Assembly: GCA_016930955.1 (NCBI GenBank)
Contig: JAFGFR010000060.1
Location: forward strand, 1-10,919
DNA length: 10,919 nt
From: Victivallales bacterium
Lineage (GTDB): Bacteria; Verrucomicrobiota; Lentisphaeria; Victivallales; JAADHT01
Direction: 5' to 3'
Position 1 is the stretch's first letter. The number at the start of each line of letters is the position of its first letter. Under the pieces are notes generated by a model, which saw only the letters and a program-made list of their open reading frames with translations, was not told the DNA's origin and ran no database searches. Positions 7,049-10,919 of this stretch are shown one piece after another. Both the position numbers and the translations under genes were made by a program.

Positions 7049-7225
7049 GCCTCGGGCGTGAGCCCGTGGACATTCGCGCCCAACCCACGATCCGAGCCCC
7101 CGCAGGGCGGCGATACCCACCCTGTGCTCGAGGAACGGGCTCCGTCCTCCCCATGTCCGTTCCGCCACCCTGCGGGGGCTCAACCTCTTCTCGGTTACCC
7201 ATTTCCACGGGCTTGCGCCCGAGGC
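7049..7225. repeat. Nested inverted repeat of REP-like hairpins (BIME-like)
   Basis: Three nested arm pairs share one centre. The outer arms, 7049-7070 and 7204-7225, are inverted copies with 20 of 22 bases identical, and each arm is itself a hairpin (CGGGC and GCCCG around a 4-base loop: GTGA at 7058-7061, TTGC at 7213-7216). The middle arms are GAGCCCCCGCAGGG at 7094-7107 and its exact complement at 7168-7181, the match continuing to 19 bases with one mismatch. The inner arms are GGAACGG at 7132-7138 and CCGTTCC at 7157-7163. Gaps between outer and middle arms are 23 and 22 nt. Paired inverted REP hairpins are the hallmark of bacterial interspersed mosaic elements, and a RAYT fragment starts 6 bp away. 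Confidence 0.75.
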
Positions 7226-7230
7226 TACAA

Positions 7231-7668
7231 TCATGTCATCCCCTTCGATGACATCGTCTTGAATGCACCAACCAACGTGGATAGCGAATGGACCGTGTAG
7301 GGACGGGGCTCGACCCGTCCGCCGTCGATCGAACTGGCGTCAATGGTATTTGCGGAACGGTCAAGCCCGTTCCCTACGGGGTTGACGATCCCAATCAACG
7401 CATGGATGTGGTTTGGCATGATCACATACGGCCCCAGATCCACACACTGGTATTGCTGCCCCAGCCATTGCCATTGTTCGTCGGCAATCGTGTATAAAAT
7501 TGCCGTAAAGGCTTGAAAAGCGCGGCATGTCGTTGTATGCCATTGAAATAGTAAGGATATGCAACGGCTGTATATCTTCGTATAAGGAGGTGCTGGGTGG
7601 GTGCTTTTCCGCAACTTGACCCGCGTTTTGACAAAGTGATGGAATCGATGAATGTCCCATCGCGGCAA
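7231..7668 (-). pseudogene. Broken REP-associated tyrosine transposase (RAYT, Y1/IS200-like)
   Basis: The minus strand encodes QWQWLGQQY...DLGPYVIMPNHIHALIG, with the HUH motif MPNHIH at about 7419-7402, and then LSTLVGAFK (VGAFK at 7272-7258), both typical of RAYT transposases that process REP sequences. The frame stops at 7231, before the C-terminal segment where the catalytic tyrosine normally lies. The N-terminal conserved piece, YYFNGIQRHAALF at 7550-7512, is in a different frame from the HUH motif, so at least one frameshift separates them. The gene is therefore truncated and frameshifted and should make no active enzyme. The variable stretch between the HUH motif and VGAFK is made of two REP-like hairpins that stay in frame. 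Confidence 0.75.
7298..7378. repeat. Inverted pair of REP-like hairpins inside the transposase pseudogene
   Basis: GGACGGG at 7301-7307 pairs with CCCGTCC at 7314-7320 (loop GCTCGA), and GGAACGG at 7354-7360 pairs with CCGTTCC at 7367-7373 (loop TCAAGC). Including the flanks (TAGGGA... and ...CCGC), the second is a diverged inverted copy of the first. Two inverted REP units about 30 bp apart make a BIME-like pair. Both fall within the transposase coding frame. Confidence 0.7.
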
Positions 7669-7794
7669 CTTGTCCGGTATAGCCTACAGGCGAAGGCGGA
7701 AGCCTATCACCGATCAGACCATGCGGTCATTGGACGAAGGCGACGATAACGGATGAGGGGGGGGACAATACTCCGTCCCCACGATTTCCAGCCG

Positions 7795-7854
7795 TGGAGG
7801 GACACGCTTGTCGTGTCCGTTGTTTGTTTCGGTCGCGACAAGCGCGTCCCTCCA
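7795..7854. repeat. Inverted pair of 25-bp repeats
   Basis: Bases 7795-7819 and the reverse complement of 7830-7854 agree at 22 of 25 positions, both starting TGGAGGGAC and ending CCG, with a 10-bp spacer. The left copy also folds on itself (GGACAC with GTGTCC). This is another REP/BIME-type arrangement, of a family unlike those at 7049-7225. Confidence 0.6.
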
Positions 7855-7912
7855 TGCAGAAGCCGTCACACTCCATGCCGTAGTCAAGCATCTTGACGCC
7901 TTTCATCGTGGC

Positions 7913-7945
7913 GGGCCGATCCGCCTAGGCGGACAGACCCGGCCC
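7913..7945. repeat. Perfect 14-bp palindrome with flanking arms
   Basis: TCCGCCTAGGCGGA at 7920-7933 is self-complementary. GGGCCG at 7913-7918 also has a partner, CGGCCC, at 7940-7945, which makes a longer interrupted stem. There is no T run after it on either strand. Confidence 0.55.
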
Positions 7946-8064
7946 ACAACTCCAGCACTTTAGAACATCCCCTTCAGTCCTCAGGCTTATCGGGGAGGCG
8001 ATGTCCCCCTACAGGGGAAGAACAGGACGGAGTATTTGATTTTTAGGCAACAAGGCAGGTTTTT

Positions 8065-8102
8065 GTTGACATTTTGAGTTTGTTATATGGTCAACAGGTC
8101 AA
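8065..8102 (+). promoter_or_regulatory. Promoter/operator-like region before the GntR-type regulator
   Basis: TTGACA at 8066-8071 is a consensus -35 box, but the best A/T-rich candidates for a -10 box (near 8083-8091) are spaced too closely, so the promoter itself is uncertain. GGTCAA occurs twice, at 8089-8094 and 8097-8102, and GTTGAC at 8065-8070 is the inverted form of GTCAAC at 8090-8095. Repeats just 20 bp before a regulator gene fit an autoregulatory operator. Confidence 0.4.
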
Positions 8103-8121
8103 TGTATGCTAGATTGTTTGG

Positions 8122-9150
8122 ATGATCAGGAAGACAAGCATATTGAGTGAGCGAATACTTTCGGAGATAAATTCCGGGAGTTTGCAGGCTGGTGATGTTT
8201 TGCCATCCCGGCAGCAGTATATGAGGCGCTACAAGTATTCGCGTGGGACGGTAGACGCTGCGATAGGCATGTTGAAGCGGGATGGTCATGTATATTCGCG
8301 TCGTGGGGGCGGGACCTATGTTTCCGGCCGGTCCGCCGGGGTGAGGATAGAGAGGGTTGTGGTTGTTGACGGTGGGATAAGCGGCCACGTGGCTTTCAGG
8401 CGTCTGGAGTCTGGTAGTCTGGCGGGGGGGTTGGGAACGAAGATTGAAAGTGCAGTATGCCCGGCAGACGATGTCTATGCGAACCTGGACGAGCTTTGCC
8501 GTCCGGGGAACGCAGTGGTATGGATGAGGCCCTCGTTCAAGCTGTATCTTGCGATGACGCATCTTGCTTCGGCATCTGTGCCGCAGCTGCTTATCGGGAG
8601 GGACTACGGCGGGTACGACCATGTCACTACGGATGCTTGTGAGGGGATACTTTGCGGGCTCAGGGTTTTGGCTGAGAGGAGCAGGGAGTTTGCGCTGATA
8701 TCCGATCGCAGCGATCCTGATCGTCCCTACATATCGGAGCGTCAGATAGCTTTTTACCGCGGCTGTGTCGAGCTTGGCTTGATTCTGCGGCCTGAATGGA
8801 TTTTTGATTTTGACCCGGCGCAGTTCTCGCAGGAGTTGTCCCGGATAGGCAGGACATTTTTCATGAGGGAGGACAGACCGCGGAATATCTTTATCGAGAA
8901 CGTCAGGGCGGCTCCACCTTTAATCGCCTTCGCGGAGGCCCAGGGGAAGAGCTGCGGGAAGGATTTCATGCTGTTGGTCTTCGATTTCGATCCTGATCTT
9001 TTGGGTTGTGAGGGAGTTCTGATGCTAAGCCAGGACTGGGAGGCGATGCGGGCAATGGTATGGGATTGGATCAAGTCAAAGAACGAGGATGCCGGAAGGA
9101 GTTTCAAGCGCAGGGTGGTTCCCGAACTTGTATTCGGGAAAGGCAATTGA
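8122..9150 (+). CDS. GntR-family regulator with LacI-like sugar-sensing domain
   Basis: The 342-residue protein starts with a GntR winged helix-turn-helix: GDVLPSR at 24-30, the recognition helix about 39-52 (SRGTVDAAIGML), and the wing RGGGTYV at 61-67. The rest, roughly residues 75-340, looks like a periplasmic-binding-protein-type ligand domain (VVVVDGG, LLIGRDYGGYDHVTTDACEG, FALISDRSD, LLVFDFDPDLLG), as in AraR-type regulators that respond to a sugar. It probably represses or activates the two enzyme genes downstream; its stop is 55 bp before the dehydrogenase start. The ATG at 8122 has no strong ribosome binding site, but later in-frame ATGs fall inside the DNA-binding domain, so this start is preferred. 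A run of seven G at 8424-8430 lies between the two domains. The ligand is unknown. Confidence 0.8.
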   Translation: MIRKTSILSERILSEINSGSLQAGDVLPSRQQYMRRYKYSRGTVDAAIGMLKRDGHVYSRRGGGTYVSGRSAGVRIERVVVVDGGISGHVAFRRLESGSLAGGLGTKIESAVCPADDVYANLDELCRPGNAVVWMRPSFKLYLAMTHLASASVPQLLIGRDYGGYDHVTTDACEGILCGLRVLAERSREFALISDRSDPDRPYISERQIAFYRGCVELGLILRPEWIFDFDPAQFSQELSRIGRTFFMREDRPRNIFIENVRAAPPLIAFAEAQGKSCGKDFMLLVFDFDPDLLGCEGVLMLSQDWEAMRAMVWDWIKSKNEDAGRSFKRRVVPELVFGKGN

Positions 9151-9205
9151 GCAAGTCGTGCGATGATATTTTGGGTGCATTTAGATGTAAGGAGGCGCTT
9201 TAGTT

Positions 9206-10369
9206 ATGGAGAAGGTAAGGATCGGGGTGATTGGGGTTGGGGGTATGGGTTCGAACCATCTGGAGAGCATCAAGAAGACCGAGCGTGCGGACCTGGCAGC
9301 GGTCTGCGACATTCGCAAGGACGTGGCGGACGAGAAGGCCTTGAAGTACGGGGTGAAGGCCTATTATCGCGGCGAGGATATGATGAAGTCCGGGGATGTG
9401 GATGCCGTGATAATAGCGACACCGCACTACGACCACACCCCGTTGACGATAGCCGGTTTCGAGCATGGGCTGCATGTGCTGACCGAGAAGCCGATAGCTG
9501 TTCACAAGCAGGACGCAGAGAAGATGGTCGAGGCCCACTCGATGCACAAGTCCCTGGTTTTCGCGGCGATGTTCCAGATGCGTACCGATGGCATGTACAA
9601 GAAAGTGAAGCAGCTTATCTCCTCGGGTGAGCTGGGGAGGCTGATGCGTGTGAGCTGGGTCATCACCAACTGGTTCCGTTCGCAGGCGTACTATGACGGC
9701 GGCGGCTGGCGCGCCACCTGGAGCGGGGAGGGCGGAGGGGTGCTGCTCAACCAGTGTCCGCACCAGATCGACCTCTTCCAGTGGTTTTTCGGGATGCCCT
9801 CCAAGGTGACGGCGTTCTGCTCGCTGGGCAAGTACCACAACATCGAGGTCGAGGACGACGTGACGGCATACATGGAGTATCCCGAGGGTCACACGAGCAC
9901 GTTCATCACGTCCACCGGCGAGGCTCCCGGGACGAACAGGCTTGAGGTCATGGGCGACCGCGGCAGGCTGGTGGTCGAGGACGGGAAGATTTTGTTCACC
10001 CGGACCGAGGCGGCGGTGGCGGAATACACACGCACGACAGACAAGCGCTTCGAGGGGCCGGGGACATGGAACATCGAGATCCCCTGCCACAACGAGGGAA
10101 TTGTCGGGCATCAGGGGATAATTGCGAATTTTGTCGACGCGATACTTGACGGCAAGGAGCTGATCGCGCCTGCGGAGGAGGGGATCAAGTCCGTCGAGCT
10201 CGCTAACTGCATGCTCTACTCTTCCCTTGAGGGGAATACGGTGGAACTTCCTCTGAACTCCACGAAATTCGCATCCAAGCTCGGCGATCTGATAAAAAAC
10301 TCGACCTATGTGAAGCCCGAAGTCTCGGAGGAGAGGCAGGACGATTTCGCTGCATCATTCAACAAATAA
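9206..10369 (+). CDS. Gfo/Idh/MocA-family NAD(P)-dependent oxidoreductase
   Basis: This 387-residue protein has the family's N-terminal Rossmann fold (IGVIGVGGMGSNH, with the glycine motif at 10-15), the catalytic-region motif TEKPIA with K95, and the GGGVLLNQCPHQIDL segment at 176-190, in which H186 and D189 match the conserved H-x-x-D pair. Members oxidise or reduce hydroxyls of sugars, sugar acids or inositols with NAD(P), in the cytoplasm. A length near 390 and all key motifs suggest an intact enzyme. AAGGAGG at 9189-9195, 10 nt before the ATG, is an excellent ribosome binding site. It follows the regulator by 55 bp and precedes an isomerase by 35 bp, so it probably sits in a sugar catabolic operon. 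The family is too broad to name a substrate. Confidence 0.9.
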   Translation: MEKVRIGVIGVGGMGSNHLESIKKTERADLAAVCDIRKDVADEKALKYGVKAYYRGEDMMKSGDVDAVIIATPHYDHTPLTIAGFEHGLHVLTEKPIAVHKQDAEKMVEAHSMHKSLVFAAMFQMRTDGMYKKVKQLISSGELGRLMRVSWVITNWFRSQAYYDGGGWRATWSGEGGGVLLNQCPHQIDLFQWFFGMPSKVTAFCSLGKYHNIEVEDDVTAYMEYPEGHTSTFITSTGEAPGTNRLEVMGDRGRLVVEDGKILFTRTEAAVAEYTRTTDKRFEGPGTWNIEIPCHNEGIVGHQGIIANFVDAILDGKELIAPAEEGIKSVELANCMLYSSLEGNTVELPLNSTKFASKLGDLIKNSTYVKPEVSEERQDDFAASFNK

Positions 10370-10404
10370 GTTTTTGCAAGTTATTTAGAATAAAGGATTA
10401 AAAG

Positions 10405-10919
10405 ATGAAGAAGAGTCAGATCGCGGCGCAGTTGTACACGTTGAGGGACCATCTCAAGACTCCTTTGGACATCGCTGGGTCAATGAGGAAGGTCAAGCAG
10501 ATCGGCTACGACGCGGTGCAGTTATCGGGTATGGGGCCTATCGAGGAGAGCGAGATGAACAAGATCCTGGACTGCGAGGGCCTTGTATGCTGCGCGACCC
10601 ACGAGTCCGGGGCGAATATTGTAAACGACACCCAGAAGGTGATAGACAGGCTCAACGCGTTGAACTGCAAGTACACTGCCTATCCCTATCCGCATGTGAA
10701 GCTCGAGTCCGAGGAGGTTGTTCTGGAGCTTGCCCGGGGGCTCGACGCGGCGGGGGAGAAGATGCGCGAGGCGGGGCAAGTCCTCACCTACCATAACCAT
10801 GCCGTGGAGTTCGAGCGCTTCGGCGACCGAACAGCGCTGGACATCATCTATGACGAGACCGACCCGGCTAATTTGCAGGGTGAGATTGACACCTACTGGG
10901 TGCAGCACGGCGGCGGCAA
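10405..10919 (+). CDS. Sugar phosphate isomerase/epimerase-like protein (xylose isomerase-like TIM barrel), partial
   Basis: An open frame from ATG 10405 runs off the right edge after 171 codons without a stop. AAGGA at 10393-10397, 7 nt upstream, supports the start. The opening IAAQLYTLRD, the GYDAVQLSG segment, the YHNHAVEFERF stretch (YHNH at 129-132) and GEIDTYWVQHGG at 159-170 are typical of the xylose isomerase-like TIM barrel family, whose members isomerise or epimerise sugars and inositol derivatives using a divalent metal held by Glu, Asp and His residues. The C-terminal part, including the last metal ligands, lies outside the window. It is 35 bp downstream of the Gfo/Idh/MocA gene and probably cotranscribed; this pairing is common in sugar and inositol catabolism. 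The exact reaction is not predictable. Confidence 0.88.
   Translation, partial: MKKSQIAAQLYTLRDHLKTPLDIAGSMRKVKQIGYDAVQLSGMGPIEESEMNKILDCEGLVCCATHESGANIVNDTQKVIDRLNALNCKYTAYPYPHVKLESEEVVLELARGLDAAGEKMREAGQVLTYHNHAVEFERFGDRTALDIIYDETDPANLQGEIDTYWVQHGGG

Larger units (their letters stand above)
7767..8036. repeat. 270-bp segment bounded by 12-bp inverted repeats, MITE-like
   Basis: AATACTCCGTCC at 7767-7778 has its exact reverse complement at 8025-8036. The enclosed segment has no supported gene and contains two further palindromic structures (7795-7854 and 7913-7945). I see no target-site duplication outside the arms: flanks are GGGGAC on the left and TGATTT on the right. It could be a non-autonomous element or a complex repeat unit. 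An 8-G run (7757-7764) lies just outside the left arm. Confidence 0.45.
6866..8121. other. Gene-poor 1.25 kb stretch with transposase debris and palindromes
   Basis: No intact gene is supported between the SNF2 stop and the GntR-type regulator. The content is a broken RAYT transposase on the minus strand (7231-7668), a set of REP-like hairpins on its 3' side (6998-7225), REP-like hairpins inside it, and a separate inverted-repeat-bounded segment (7767-8036). Open frames on the minus strand here are created by reading through palindromic repeats. Confidence 0.7.

Noticed and set aside
6443..7234. 263-residue open frame on the minus strand
   Set aside because: Half of it is antisense to the SNF2 motor domain and the rest reads through REP-like palindromes; it has no recognisable domain or ribosome binding site.
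6998..7854. CRISPR array
   Set aside because: The repeats are inverted, of several families and unevenly spaced, with no direct repeat-spacer periodicity and no cas genes.
7727..7906. 59-codon minus-strand frame starting MKGVKMLDYGME
   Set aside because: Most of it is the 7795-7854 inverted repeat and the G run read in frame, and no ribosome binding site precedes the ATG.
9200..10111. 303-residue open frame opposite the Gfo/Idh/MocA gene
   Set aside because: It is the antisense of a gene with clear family motifs; long antisense frames are usual in GC-rich DNA and this one shows no domain.

Overview
The window is about 11 kb of GC-rich bacterial DNA with five complete genes, one gene running off the right edge, one broken transposase gene, and a 1.25 kb gene-poor stretch full of palindromes. 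The organism cannot be fixed from the sequence alone. A GntR-type regulator with a LacI-like sensor domain followed by a Gfo/Idh/MocA dehydrogenase and a xylose-isomerase-like sugar isomerase, plus REP/RAYT debris, resembles the PVC group (Lentisphaerota, Kiritimatiellota or Verrucomicrobiota). That assignment is an inference of modest confidence.

Left block (1-3230, minus strand). Three tightly spaced genes read leftward: a CrtI/carotenoid-isomerase-like FAD oxidoreductase, a YkuE/LpxG-like membrane-type metallophosphoesterase, and a small ATP-grasp protein of the CDC123/D123 family. Gaps are 11 and 23 nt and each start has a plausible Shine-Dalgarno sequence, so they look like one operon. 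CDC123 is best known as a eukaryotic translation factor eIF2 assembly protein, so a compact bacterial homologue in an operon with a redox enzyme and a phosphoesterase is the most unusual feature here. Its substrate is unknown.

Middle block (3231-6865). A divergent intergenic region carries a good extended -10 promoter for a 1085-residue SNF2-family ATPase with an N-terminal SWIM zinc motif. The best ribosome binding site in front of it serves a 9-codon reading frame in a different frame, which overlaps the SNF2 start. Either it is a leader peptide or the true start is lost to a one-base difference in a G run. The coding strand of the SNF2 gene also changes from G-rich to C-rich part of the way through.

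Gene-poor block (6866-8121). It holds a decayed REP-associated tyrosine transposase (RAYT) whose coding region contains two inverted REP-like hairpins, a nested inverted-repeat (BIME-like) structure next to it, and a separate 270-bp segment bounded by 12-bp inverted repeats with further palindromes inside.

Right block (8065-10919, plus strand). A promoter/operator-like region with GGTCAA repeats precedes a GntR/LacI-type regulator, then a Gfo/Idh/MocA oxidoreductase, then a sugar phosphate isomerase/epimerase-like protein cut by the window edge. The three look like a small, locally regulated catabolic cluster for a sugar, sugar acid or inositol-like compound. No tRNA, rRNA, CRISPR array or intact mobile element was found.
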